Positions 1 to 10,153 of a DNA stretch of 20,433 bases are shown here, in pieces. The notes beneath the pieces are model-generated. The model made no database searches. It saw only the letters and a program-made list of their open reading frames with translations, and was not told the origin of the DNA. This DNA comes from Welwitschia mirabilis (Eukaryota > Gnetophyta > Gnetopsida > Welwitschiales): assembly GCA_051453625.1 (NCBI GenBank), contig JBOZIK010000001.1, positions 44,259,195 through 44,279,627 on the forward strand, given 5' to 3'. The position numbers and the translations under genes were made by a program. Every line of letters starts with the position of its first letter. Position 1 is the stretch's first letter.

Positions 1-1425
1 TTGTTATGGATAATTGACTTATGTGATGTTATGATGTTCTTCTTGGGAGTTTACTAGGTTAGTACTTAGGATAGATAAACAATCTTTTCCTTGTTCCTTA
101 TGTCCATTTTCACTGTGGTTTTCTTCAGGTTTTGAGTCTATTATTTCAAAGTTATTTTTTCATTTTCTTATTTCTTCTTATAACCTTAACCACTTAGTAG
201 TTTTCTTGTTGTTTAATCATGATAAAATTTTTTTCTAAAAATACATTTTAATTAAAAATGTTTAAAAGAACATCTTTTTCATAATCTTTATAAGTTTTCT
301 TATAGTTTATTAAAGTTCTAAGTCTATCATGCTTTTATTTTATATTCAGGCATGTTCATTTAGTTTTTAATATAGGTTTTCAACTTATATAGTCTATTTT
401 CTTTATTCATAGATTTTTCTTTTATATGTATTTATCCTTTTTCCATTAATTTTTCTAAGTTTTCATGTTTTTTGAGTGATTTTCTATTTTTCTGGTTTTT
501 TTCTTGTCTTTTTCCTTTCCAGAACTATCACTTCAACGATCATATCTGATCCTAACTTTCATGGCTGATGTTTTTCTCCTGAAAAAATTTTTCATGTGCT
601 ATCATCTACCTAGTCATCCAGATGACACTGTAGAGGAAAACAACCTAATTTTTATGAGAGTCATCCTAGGGCTATCGTCTAGATGACGTGATTGGATAAC
701 AGTGTAATAAAAAAAGGTCCAAATCCTTTTACCTTATTTTCACTCGTTTTCTCATCATTTTCCTTTATTATTCTAAGAGACAATGATCCTCTAGCTAGTA
801 CCAGTATTTTAGGACTTGTCCCACCTGATTTCATTACCAGATTCGTGAGATCTCTTAAAATTTATAAAAATGAGGAATGTTTCTATCTCCTCCTAATTTT
901 TCACTTTTTTCTCCCATTTTTCAACCTCTTGATGCATAGTTTTCATGTATATTGTTCAATTTTTTGTGATCTTCATTTTAGGACTTAAGATTTGAATTTT
1001 ACCATGTATTTTTTGAGATATGATTAGTTTTACATATTATGAGGTATTTTTAGGTTTTTACCTTTTGTACTCATTTTCTTACAAACTATGGATTGAATTA
1101 TAGTGGTACTTTAGACAAAATTTATTAGTACGATTTGCTCTATGACTTTGCCAAATTAGATTTTTCATTTGAGTATTATGAATTTTTACTACTTGTGAGG
1201 CCCACTTATTACACAAATTTCACACTGCATTTTTCTCTCATGTTTAAGCAGTTTAGGATGCATTACATCTTTTAGAAGGGGGCAAGATATATTTTCAGTA
1301 TTTTTGCTACTTTTTCATCGATTTTAAGAGTCATTATTACACATCCATGCGATGTTTTTGACTTATTTATCTATTTTCACATGATGAGTTTATGTTTTCA
1401 ATTGAGTAGGATACATACGTGTATA
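1..1425. other. Non-coding or unreadable 3' internal part of a gypsy-type element
   Basis: This stretch is T-rich on the plus strand, and I find no reading frame with convincing protein character. It lies upstream of an ORF relic, a polypurine tract and an LTR, so I infer it is internal element sequence. Two short near-palindromic words, at 613-628 and 674-689, match the TCGTCTAGACGA-type word found in and near the gypsy LTRs further on. A G-run at 1274-1287 resembles a polypurine tract but no LTR start follows it. The upstream end of the element is outside the window. Confidence 0.45.
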
Positions 1426-2696
1426 GCTAGATAGGTAAAGGCTTTAGCTGAGCCTATAGAGTAGAAGGCAGGCACTTTAGTTGAGCCTGAGATATAGCAT
1501 GTGGATTCTGCTCACCTGCCACCTTGACATGAATGATCTTTGAGCATACAGATAATTAGCATTTATGCCGAGAGATATTTTGGAGATTTCATAAGATGCA
1601 TAGAGCTAGGGGTTGATTAAAGATTAATAGAGCTATGTCTTAGATGGATTACAGATGTGCATGATGCATATTATGCTTCTGAGATGAGAGAGTTCTATGA
1701 TACTATGCATATAAAGATGTGACTGGATGCTTATTGTTAGCTATAGGACATGATCATTGCTTACATTTGAGACCATAAGATAGCTATCCTCTCATCCTAC
1801 ATTGCATTCATTATAGATATTAGAGGACTTAAGATCTTGCATATTCATTCAGCTGGTGAAATAGAGGATTATCGAGCCTATGGTACTATCTTAGACATTC
1901 TAGCTAATTTCACCACTGATCAAAGGGGGTAAATGTTACCCAAGTAAACCTCGCATATAGAGGTTTGCATAGAGGACTGATTCATAATATCAGTTCATCC
2001 TACCATTATAGTTATGCTATGGTCATACATTTATAGATTTTAGTAGCTTTCCATTAGGGAAAATAGATGGATTTATTGATGTTTATCTAGAGGAGACTCA
2101 GGTTTATGATTGAGACACAACATCTATAAACACTTAGTTATCCATGCCTCTTCTTAGCTTTATTCAGATTATTTAGGATACTAGAGCTCATAGATGAGTA
2201 GAAAATTTCTTATATATAGATTTTTACTGGCTATTTACAAGACATGAGTATTCAGATACTAGAAGAGATAAAGCAACCTTAGGTGTAGAGACCTATAATT
2301 GATGTTATACTTAAGCAGATATAGGTCCTTCTAGTAAAAACCACAAATACTATTAGAAGTTTCATGAATCATGATATCCAAACATTAGACTAAAGGATAT
2401 AGGCTCTAGATCAAAGGACTTAAACATTGGAGCAGAGGATCTTGATAATTAAAAGAAGAGTCCAACACTTTAAGGACTAGATTGTCGACATGCTCTAGTA
2501 TGTTATTTTCATTTAGTAGAGTATTATAGTGTATATACCAAAGGCTATTTGTGTTTAAGGAGATGAGATGGTTCATTCCATTTCCACATCATTAGACCTA
2601 TATTTTGCTACTGATCTTGAGCATTCTCCTTCTTTTTCCCCTACACTTGAGTTAGCTACTTAGACAAAGTTTATTATACAATGACAAGGGAAGTAA
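1426..2696 (+). pseudogene. Decayed ORF with coiled-coil C-terminus in the 3' part of a gypsy-type element
   Basis: A long coding remnant is read in frame 1 from about 1426 to about 2240, then in frame 3 from the ATG at 2244 to a stop at 2694-2696, so at least one frameshift separates the halves. The first half has protein-like composition (for example MREFYDTMH and ILDILANFTTDQRG). The second half contains heptads (2376-2493) reading LDQRIQA-LDQRTQT-LEQRI once the TAA/TAG codons are read as the Gln they probably replaced, which predicts a coiled coil. A Ser/Pro-rich tail (SPSFSPT) follows. The many stops fit CAA/CAG-to-stop or CGA-to-TGA changes. I do not recognise the family. Its place, about 500 bp before the polypurine tract and 3' LTR, is where Athila-type elements carry an extra or env-like ORF, so that role is possible but unproven. 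The true start is unknown. Confidence 0.6.
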
Positions 2697-3201
2697 TGTT
2701 ATCATATTTTATATCTCCTCTTCTATGTATTATTGTACTGAAATTGATTTTTATATATACATATTATTTTTTGAGTTCAGCATGGTGTAACTTTTTATCT
2801 AATTTTTATGATTTTGTTTTCATGTGTTATAATGAGGATTTATTTTTTTAGGTGATAGTTTTAGTCATTACTATATATTTTAGTGGAAGGATTTTAATTA
2901 TAAATGCATTAACTAATTATTTCTATAAAAAAATTGTATCAAAGATTTTAATTTTTCAAGACCATTTTTTAACCCTGTCATTCTCCCATCATCTAGATGA
3001 TGAACTAGATGATACTTTGGCTAGTTACTAACTCAAGTAAAATATTTAATTTTCTGATTTTTCATGATTTAGTCTATATCTCTAAGATTTCTAAAAATTT
3101 TTTTGAGATAATTTCTTTAGTAACTTAGCTACTTTTATTATTAGATAATTTGACTTGTAATCATGGTTTATCACCTAGAATTTTTAGGACCTAATAAGAC
3201 T
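2697..3201 (+). other. 3' untranslated region of the gypsy-type element
   Basis: AT-rich sequence without a reading frame, between the ORF relic and the polypurine tract. It holds one notable item: a perfect 16-nt palindrome at 2987-3002 (CATCATCTAGATGATG) followed by a second half-word ending near 3015. This is the decayed form of the TCGTCTAGACGA word seen in the second gypsy element. Confidence 0.5.
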
Positions 3202-3214
3202 AAGTGGAGGGATA
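3202..3214 (+). promoter_or_regulatory. Polypurine tract of the upstream gypsy-type element
   Basis: A purine-rich run, AAGTGGAGGGA, lies directly before the LTR start TGTTGC at 3215. This is the position of the plus-strand DNA primer in an LTR retrotransposon. It marks LTR-A as the 3' LTR of an element whose internal part is 1-3214. Confidence 0.55.
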
Positions 3215-4318
3215 TGTTGCATTGCGAACCTGCATATATTTAATAGGGTATTTTAAGTAGTTTTATAGGATATTAAATAGGTTTAAGATAGGTTTCCATG
3301 ATAATAAAGTGCTGAGATGAAAAATACAAAAACATGCAATCTCCATGATATTTTATAGCATTTATAGTAGTTCACAATAATTTATATTTTTGAGATAAAC
3401 TTCTCACAAAACATTGAGGCTAATGCATTAGATGAACACTTGTAAAAGGCTATCTTCCACCTCATCTTTTGGATGATTACGTGGATGATAGAATAGTTGA
3501 ACCTAATGGGGATGTTAACTATGATTAATTTGGAAGTTTACATGGATTTTTTATGAGGTGATATCATTTCTTGTATTATTTGGATGATAAGCAAGATGAC
3601 ATCTATTATAATACTCCACTAAACATTTATCTAACTTTTTTCATTTGTCTATATATTTCTTACGTAGCCATTAGAATTGTGCCCATACCTATTTATCTGT
3701 ATTGTTATGTATGTGTTTGTTGTCAATAAGTATTGATTTTGTCCTTGACTCCATTTTATCTTAGCTTGCATTAGAAATTATTATGATAAGAGATCAAAAA
3801 GCCAAAGGACCATCCTTTATAGTTGTAGAGAGATGTCTTTCTTAATGTTGGGCTATGCTTCCTCTATTAATGTGTGGCTGCATTATAACATAGATGTAAT
3901 TTGATTAATACAAATAACCCTTTTTCATTTTCTATTCTTGTTGTTATTTATCCTTCATAGTTTATATTACTTCTAATTTAGTGACAGTTTTTTAAGTGAT
4001 ATAGGTTACAAGAGTAACCTTTGTCAAAGTTGAGCATTATTGTTTTAGGTGCATTATTACTTTTCCTTCCTAAATTAACTTTGCATAAGTGTATTGCATT
4101 GTACTTTTCTGCATTGCAATTTATTTCTAATACTAGAATATGTAAGTATTTCTTATTGAAATTTATTCTCTTTTTTTAGCATGTGCCTTCAATGGATTAT
4201 GACATTTAGGTCCACTCCTATCTATATTAGTATGTTGTGTTATGCAAGATATCTATTTTATTTGTAAATGATAGGATCTTTTTGAGTGTAATAGTTTACA
4301 CAAATATGCAATATAACA
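3215..4318 (+). repeat. LTR-A, 3' LTR of an Athila-like Ty3/gypsy element
   Basis: This block aligns by eye, with gaps, to 16466-17709. Shared landmarks include the start TGTTGC, then TAGGGTATTTT (about 3246 and 16497), a block around AGAGTAACCTTTGT (about 4010, matching 17384-17396), a block around CCTTCAATGGATTATGACAT (about 4186, matching 17584), and the terminal block ending in AACA. It begins TG and ends CA, as LTRs do. A TATA-like stretch at about 3650-3658 lies where LTR-B has TATAAATAAA. Palindromic-word copies occur at 3461-3490 and about 3570-3600. The two LTRs are clearly diverged, so they belong to two separate old insertions of one family. A solo LTR is the alternative reading, but the polypurine tract before it favours a 3' LTR. 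Confidence 0.7.
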
Positions 4319-4908
4319 TTAAATTTTCATTATAAAAGGTAAAGGATAAACTAATTTATTAACTACTACTTTATTTCTCATATTTATTCTTTTATTAACT
4401 AGAGTATTATTAAAATTTTTTTCTTTCTTTGGTCTTCATCTGTCACCATTTGTTTTCCAAATCTAGTAGTCACTAATTTACTTGTTGCTTCCCTTAGATT
4501 TGGTTGAGGTTGAGTAGGAATTTTTCCTTCTTTCTTCTTTATCTTTAATTTTTTTAATATCTTTTGGATCTTATTTCTCTAATTATTATAATAGTCATAT
4601 TTCTCTTGACTTTTAGAATTCACATACTTATGTAAAAGCTTTTCTAACTTACCTTCCAATTTTATATTTAGTAACGATATGGTCTTTTCTTTGCTTGAGG
4701 TTGGTTTTCTATATTTAAATCTATTCTATTAATATCCAATTAATGAAAAAATTCCTACATCTAGGGACATTTTATTCCTTCATGATTATCTTCTTTGTAA
4801 TGTTTGAATATAGGTCCTTTCTTTTTAAAGTGTTATATAGCTCATTAATCAAATTTTTCCACCACACTATCAGTCAGTTTTTTAGTTGCTTCTTCTATTA
4901 GACTAATA
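4319..4908 (-). pseudogene. C-terminal half of a minus-strand retroelement gag (zinc-knuckle part)
   Basis: Read on the minus strand from 4908 down, the frame gives a helical stretch (EEATKKLTDSVVEKFD) and then a CCHC zinc knuckle at 4808-4767. Spacing is the canonical C-x2-C-x4-H-x4-C, but the first Cys is Phe (TTC) and the second is Tyr (TAC), while His and the last Cys remain. A Lys-rich tail follows in another frame, from about 4735 to 4340 (for example GKLEKLLHKYVNSKSQEK and TTRFGKQMVTDEDQ), with few stops, mostly Gln-type. The N-terminal half of what is probably the same gag is at 14160-13242, on the other side of the copia-type element. The gene runs into the N gap at 4909 on one side and abuts LTR-A on the other. 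It is gypsy-like by general gag layout. An endogenous pararetrovirus capsid relic is a less likely alternative. Confidence 0.55.
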
Positions 4909-5538
4909 NNNNNNNNNNNNNNNNNNNNNNNNNNNNNNNNNNNNNNNNNNNNNNNNNNNNNNNNNNNNNNNNNNNNNNNNNNNNNNNNNNNNNNNNNNNN
5001 NNNNNNNNNNNNNNNNNNNNNNNNNNNNNNNNNNNNNNNNNNNNNNNNNNNNNNNNNNNNNNNNNNNNNNNNNNNNNNNNNNNNNNNNNNNNNNNNNNNN
5101 NNNNNNNNNNNNNNNNNNNNNNNNNNNNNNNNNNNNNNNNNNNNNNNNNNNNNNNNNNNNNNNNNNNNNNNNNNNNNNNNNNNNNNNNNNNNNNNNNNNN
5201 NNNNNNNNNNNNNNNNNNNNNNNNNNNNNNNNNNNNNNNNNNNNNNNNNNNNNNNNNNNNNNNNNNNNNNNNNNNNNNNNNNNNNNNNNNNNNNNNNNNN
5301 NNNNNNNNNNNNNNNNNNNNNNNNNNNNNNNNNNNNNNNNNNNNNNNNNNNNNNNNNNNNNNNNNNNNNNNNNNNNNNNNNNNNNNNNNNNNNNNNNNNN
5401 NNNNNNNNNNNNNNNNNNNNNNNNNNNNNNNNNNNNNNNNNNNNNNNNNNNNNNNNNNNNNNNNNNNNNNNNNNNNNNNNNNNNNNNNNNNNNNNNNNNN
5501 NNNNNNNNNNNNNNNNNNNNNNNNNNNNNNNNNNNNNN
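4909..5538. other. Assembly gap (630 N)
   Basis: No sequence is given here. The gap hides the junction between the minus-strand gag relic and the start of the copia-type 5' LTR, so the left target-site duplication cannot be read. By comparison with the 3' LTR, only about four LTR bases lie inside the gap's right edge. Confidence 0.95.
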
Positions 5539-6249
5539 AGATTATGTATTGCCAATTGATGTTAAACTAATATTTTCTATGAAGTAAAATTTGTGTATTT
5601 TATGTAGAAAATATTGATCACTTAGAGGTCAAAAGCTAAAGCATAGAATGTCACATTTTAATCACTAAAGCATGTCAAGTTGAATTATCCTCTTAAAGGA
5701 TAAATTAGATTTTCAAGGAATCAATTGCACTTAGATTAAACTCTTATAATTACACTAAATTTATAGGGACCGACTAGAATTTTGAGGGGTCAACTGGACT
5801 TGTGAACTTGAAAACTAGTTCTCTTAAATAGATTGTCAAGAGGTCAATCAAATCTATAAGGGGTCAACTGAATCTAAGCACTATGAATGTAATTTTCTTA
5901 AGCTGATAATTAAGGATTCAACCAGATACTTGAGGGGTTGATCAAAAATAATGTATAAAAATAAAATGGATTTTTTTAGGATGAGCAGGTGATCAGACAG
6001 ATATGCAGGCAACCAAATGAACGGGTGACTAGACCTTGAGGAGTCAACCAGACATAGAGCTATAAGAAACTGGGATGACCAAATAGTTTACTCAAGTGAT
6101 CTAATGAAGTAAAGGCACTAGGAGAAGTCGATTAAACATTTAATAAGTGAACTGACAAAAATGAAAATGAAATTTTATATCTATTATATAGCTATTTTCT
6201 AGCCATTAGAAGTATGTTTTTAACTATACTAATCCTAAAAACCTTTCAT

Positions 6250-6257
6250 TATAAATA
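6250..6257 (+). promoter_or_regulatory. TATA box of the 5' LTR
   Basis: TATAAATA, followed by GCTAAGAGAGAAATCA, is kept in the other LTR at 12545-12552, where GCCAAGAGAGAAATCA follows. Conservation in both diverged LTRs and a position in the middle of the LTR make it the likely core promoter of the element. Confidence 0.65.
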
Positions 6258-6522
6258 GCTAAGAGAGAAATCATTAAAATAACTTTTTAACCTTTTACTA
6301 AATGATTGAAGCTTATGATTTATCATTGTACTATCTTTACATTGCATTTTTGATCAAGGATGAGTTGACACCTATTGTATCTTTGCATACAATATTAGAT
6401 CTTGTACTTCATTGTTTGTAGTTTATATCATTTATAGGAGAAGATATTCATTACTATCATTGAGCCAAAGAACGAGTGAAATCAGTGCACTTAAACATTT
6501 TATCATCACTACCACATCTTGT

Positions 6523-6687
6523 GAAAGATTAAGACTTAGCTTGTAAAAGCCCATTTGAAAGATTGAGAATTAACCTACAAAAGTCCATTTAAAAAGGTTG
6601 AGACTTAGCCTGCAAAAGTCTAGTTGAAAGATTGAGACTTAGCCTACAAAAATCTATGTGTAAAGATTACAAGTAAACCTACACTAC
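6523..6687 (+). repeat. 34-bp tandem array in the 5' LTR
   Basis: Four full units and a fifth degenerate unit start at about 6523, 6557, 6592, 6626 and 6661. The consensus is roughly GAAAGATTGAGACTTAGCCT then ACAAAAGTCTATTT. The units lie downstream of the TATA box, so they would be in the transcribed R/U5 part. The same array is present in the 3' LTR. Confidence 0.8.
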
Positions 6688-6868
6688 ATGGAACACTTAA
6701 CAAAGATCCAGACTAGGCTTGGTGATAAGCTAATCATTGAGAGTGGAGTAGGGAGGTTTTTAAACCACTATAAAACTTGCATGTATTTGATCATTATTTT
6801 TATGCTTTCCATTATTTTCATTTTTTTGAATACTGTTAGTACTTATGCACAAGTTTTATAGTGCTCTA

Positions 6869-6968
6869 NNNNNNNNNNNNNNNNNNNNNNNNNNNNNNNN
6901 NNNNNNNNNNNNNNNNNNNNNNNNNNNNNNNNNNNNNNNNNNNNNNNNNNNNNNNNNNNNNNNNNNNN
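6869..6968. other. 100-N gap, probably false
   Basis: The 19 bases CAAGTTTTATAGTGCTCTA occur immediately before (6850-6868) and immediately after (6969-6987) the run of exactly 100 N. The 3' LTR has only one copy (about 13140-13160) and no extra sequence. The two contigs therefore probably overlap by 19 bp and nothing is missing. Confidence 0.8.
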
Positions 6969-7071
6969 CAAGTTTTATAGTGCTCTATTTTAAGAAAGTT
7001 TTTATTATGATTTTATTTAAATATTTCAAGGACATATTCACTTCCCCTCTAGGGTTCTCAATTCTCACATT

Positions 7072-7084
7072 TGGTATCAGAGCT
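7072..7084 (+). promoter_or_regulatory. Primer binding site, initiator Met tRNA type
   Basis: TGGTATCAGAGCT lies two bases after the CA end of the 5' LTR. It matches the complement of the 3' end of plant initiator Met tRNA (TGGTATCAGAGC), the usual minus-strand primer of Ty1/copia elements. Confidence 0.92.
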
Positions 7085-7135
7085 AAGTTGAGTCTAGTTT
7101 TAGATTTTAACTAATCTAGACTCTAAAATATAAAA

Positions 7136-9150
7136 ATGAGTAATCCATCTAATGAATTTTTTATGGGATATCTACCTTTATTCAATGGATTAAATTATGC
7201 ATATTGGAAATTCAGAATGAGAATATTTCTTAGATTCTAGATGTAGATATTAAAAAGGTTATTTATAAAGGTTATAGTATGCTTATGTTAGCAAAAACTG
7301 ATGAAAATAGTAACACCATTNNNNNNNNNNNNNNNNNNNNNNNNNNNNNNNNNNNNNNNNNNNNNNNNNNNNNNNNNNNNNNNNNNNNNNNNNNNNNNNN
7401 NNNNNNNNNNNNNNNNNNNNNNNNNNNNNNNNNNNNNNNNNNNNNNNNNNNNNNNNNNNNNNNNNNNNNNNNNNNNNNNNNNNNNNNNNNNNNNNNNNNN
7501 NNNNNNNNNNNNNNNNNNNNNNNNNNNNNNNNNNNNNNNNNNNNNNNNNNNNNNNNNNNNNNNNNNNNNNNNNNNNNNNNNNNNNNNNNNNNNNNNNNNN
7601 NNNNNNNNNNNNNNNNNNNNNNNNNNNNNNNNNNNNNNNNNNNNNNNNNNNNNNNNNNNNNNNNNNNNNNNNNNNNNNNNNNNNNNNNNNNNNNNNNNNN
7701 NNNNNNNNNNNNNNNNNNNNNNNNNNNNNNNNNNNNNNNNNNNNNNNNNNNNNNNNNNNNNNNNNNNNNNNNNNNNNNNNNNNNNNNNNNNNNNNNNNNN
7801 NNNNNNNNNNNNNNNNNNNNNNNNNNNNNNNNNNNNNNNNNNNNNNNNNNNNNNNNNNNNNNNNNNNNNNNNNNNNNNNNNNNGACACTGCAGACACCTG
7901 TGCTCTTAATGCTATATTTTGTATAGTTTGTATAGATGAATTTAAATATATTATAATATGTTATCATGCAAAGATAGCTTGGGATATTATTAAGGTTGCT
8001 TATGAAGGAAATTCACTAAAAAGTAAGTCAAGCTTCAAATTCTTATCTCCATATATGAAGATATTGACATGGATGAAGAGGAGACATTATAAGAGTTCTT
8101 TTCCAAACTTACAGACATCATCAACTCCATGGAAAGTCTAGGTGAACTTCTGGATCGAGCAAAAGTGGTCAGAAAAGTGCTAAGATATTTTCTAGAGAGA
8201 TTTGAATCTAAAACCATACTAATAGAGGAAAGTAAGAACATCAATACAATGGCACTAGAAGAGCTTCAAGATAATTTATAAACTTGTGAATTTCTTTGAA
8301 GTGTGTATAGGAAGGATATAGGTCTAAGAAGTTAGATGAAAAACTAGATGATGGTGAAGTTACTCTCCTAGAAAGAAGTTCAAGAAATTCTTACATAAAA
8401 GTAAAAAGGAAGATAAGCCAAGTAGAGGCACAAAAATAAAACACCTAAAGCATAGGAAGGAGTAAGACAAAGGTAAAGAAATCCAATGCTACTCTTGTAA
8501 AGGATTTGGACATATGGATAATGAGTACTCAAATACCAAAATACATAATAAAAAATTAAAAAATTCTTCATTTGTTGTAATATGAAATAATATGAATGAG
8601 AATGATGATAGTAGTTTGGATTAAGAATCAAATAGAGACAGAAGACTATCTTTCATGGTAATTGTGCCTCTACTTCAAAACTTATCTAGTATATTAGAGC
8701 TTGATAATTTAGATAAAATTAATAAATAATAGGATGAAATAAAAGATACTTATCAAGAGCTATATGAAAAATGTGAAAAGTTGGTACTAATGATAAATGA
8801 TCTAAATAAGGTTGTAAAGTCTCTTACTAAAGAGAAAAAGGAAATGAAATTGAAATACAAATTGCTTAAATCTGATAAATTTGATCTCATGTTATAGGTA
8901 AAAGATTTATCTTTTTTTGTTAATAAAGTTTCTAATGATTCTTTCAAATTAGAATAGATGATTAAAGTTTAGAAACTTACTAGTAATAAATTAGGCATTA
9001 ACTTTGTATCTCAAAATCCACAAGGTCAGTAACTTGGCAAAGTAAGTTTATTTCTAAAGTTACTTATCATTTGTGTGAAAAGCTAGGGCATTCAAAACTC
9101 TTTTGTGATGCTAGAAAGTTAATCTTATTTTCAAATTTAGTTAGTGCTTT
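7136..9150 (+). pseudogene. gag: Copia-type gag polyprotein relic (UBN2-like) with two degenerate zinc knuckles
   Basis: The ATG at 7136 opens with MSNPSNEFFMGYLPLFNG and NYAYWKFRMRIFL, the typical start of plant copia Gag (FxGxNYxxWKxxM). A 563-N gap (7321-7883) removes the middle. After it come CALNAIFCIVCIDEF and KIAWDIIKVAYEGNS, then DIDMDEEETL, FFSKLTDIINSMESLG and VRKVLRYFLERFESK, characteristic of the UBN2 Gag domain. Knuckle 1 (8487-8528) reads CYSCKGFGHMDNEY: the last Cys is Tyr. Knuckle 2 (9065-9106) reads YHLCEKLGHSKLFC: the first Cys is Tyr. A charged, coil-like linker (ELYEKCEKLVLMINDLNKVV) lies between them. Frames 2, 1, 3 and 2 are used in turn, so several frameshifts exist besides many stops. 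It cannot encode a working protein. Confidence 0.88.
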
Positions 9151-9249
9151 TCTTTTAAATTTATTTTAAAAAGATGTATGTAAAATAAATATAAAAAGAC
9201 TAAGTGGGTGAAGGCTAATGATCTTAAAAGTCTCTTAATTTAGATAGGT

Positions 9250-9745
9250 TTTGAAGTCTTAAATGGAAGTAGCTGGTATTTGCACAGTGTATGCTCAAGA
9301 CACATGACAAGAGACAAATTAAACTTCAAACATTTAAGCAACTTTGATAGAGAAGGTATTACCTTTAGTGATAATAGAAAACCAAAAATAGAAGTATCAA
9401 AAGCATCAAAGGAGGTAATTTATTAAAAATTAATAAAGTATTATATATTAATAGTTTAAAGTACAATTTGTTAAGTAGTAGCCAAATATATGACAAAGTT
9501 CATAAAGTAGTTTTCAATAAATCTAAATGTAAAATTTTTCATTAAAAAAATCAAATGTTATTACCTTAGAGCAAAATAAATATATAATGTTTACAAAATA
9601 GGTCAATCAATTTCTTCATTTTATTTTTCTTATGATCTTCAAGTAAAGTTGTACCATAAATGATTCAATCATGTTAACTACAAACTTAAAAAAAATAATG
9701 CTTTGAATTTTATTAAAAAACTAAACATTCACTAGTAGATACTAT
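9250..9745 (+). pseudogene. Copia-type protease and pre-integrase remnant, inactive
   Basis: At 9268-9320 the frame reads SSWYLHSVCSRHMTRDK, the copia aspartic protease signature normally WxxDSGCSxHMTG. The catalytic Asp-Ser-Gly is His-Ser-Val (9283-9291), so the active site is lost. Downstream pieces include ITFSDNRKPKI and KYNLLSSSQIYDKVHKVVF, the conserved C-terminal part of this protease region. At 9646-9744 follows KLYHK, a stop, then FNHVNYKLKK, the residue of the GAG-pre-integrase motif (LWHxRLGHxN). Nothing of the integrase catalytic core comes after. The remnant is broken by stops and frameshifts. Confidence 0.82.
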
Positions 9746-10153
9746 TATAAAACCTTGAAATTATGATATTTTTCTTGGTCACTAAAACAAACTGGGGGTT
9801 AACTCACTGTCCTTTGGTTGATTCTAAGGTGGTTGACTAGATGTATGATTTGGTTGACTAGATGTAATTGGTCAATCAACATGAAATCTTAGTCACTGGA
9901 ACCTTGTTTAGTACTCTAGACCTGCGCCTCGATGGATTAATAGGAACTATGACTAGCTGATCAGACCTAAAGGGTTACAGTGTGGAAGTACCATCGATGA
10001 ACTCAAGTTCTTTCTTAAAAATACCCTGATAAAAAATTTTTATTAAAAAAGAGGCATCCAAACCCTTTTCATTATGTTCTAGCCTTATTTTTCTCCCAGA
10101 TCTAGAACATTTCTTAGATTTCTTGTTTCTTCAAGTTCCTTCAAAAGATTCCA
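9746..10153 (+). other. Spacer with GTTGACTAG words between gag-pro and the second ORF
   Basis: No coding frame is seen. The segment at 9790-9900 contains two close copies of GGTTGACTAGATGTA (about 9831 and 9854) and further GTCAATCAAC and GGTTAACTCA words, the same word type that fills the LTRs of this element. It may be the 5' leader that came with the second ORF, or an inserted LTR-like fragment. The junction with copia pol lies near 9750. Confidence 0.45.

Larger units (their letters stand above)
5539..7069 (+). repeat. 5' LTR of the copia-type element
   Basis: It aligns along its whole length to 11822-13241. It starts within the gap edge (the visible part begins AGATTATG) and ends in CA at 7069, two bases before the primer site. 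It contains GTCAACTGGAC-type words (about 5766-6140), a TATA box at 6250 and a 34-bp tandem array (6523-6687). Apparent length is inflated by a 100-N gap at 6869-6968 flanked by a 19-bp exact duplicate. Removing both gives about 1.41 kb, matching the 1420 bp of the 3' LTR. Confidence 0.88.

Noticed and set aside
504-988. Two open frames, 504-686 and 692-988
   Set aside because: Both begin at TTG, not ATG, show no domain or coding character, and lie in T-rich retroelement sequence.
1274-1287. Second polypurine tract (AGAAGGGGGCAAGA)
   Set aside because: No LTR-like start or matching repeat follows it; the G-run at 1922-1930 is likewise inside the ORF relic.
4845-5555. Long open frames that span N gaps (also in 7272-7967 and 18558-18897)
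   Set aside because: Their length comes from runs of N translated as unknown residues; only the flanking real frames were used.
6523-6687. CRISPR-like array
   Set aside because: Units are contiguous and degenerate with no unique spacers, and the setting is a plant LTR.
8035-8947. Minus-strand frames opposite gag (8035-8244, 8380-8631, 8753-8947) and opposite the second ORF (10085-10285)
   Set aside because: They are antisense shadows of the plus-strand coding relics.
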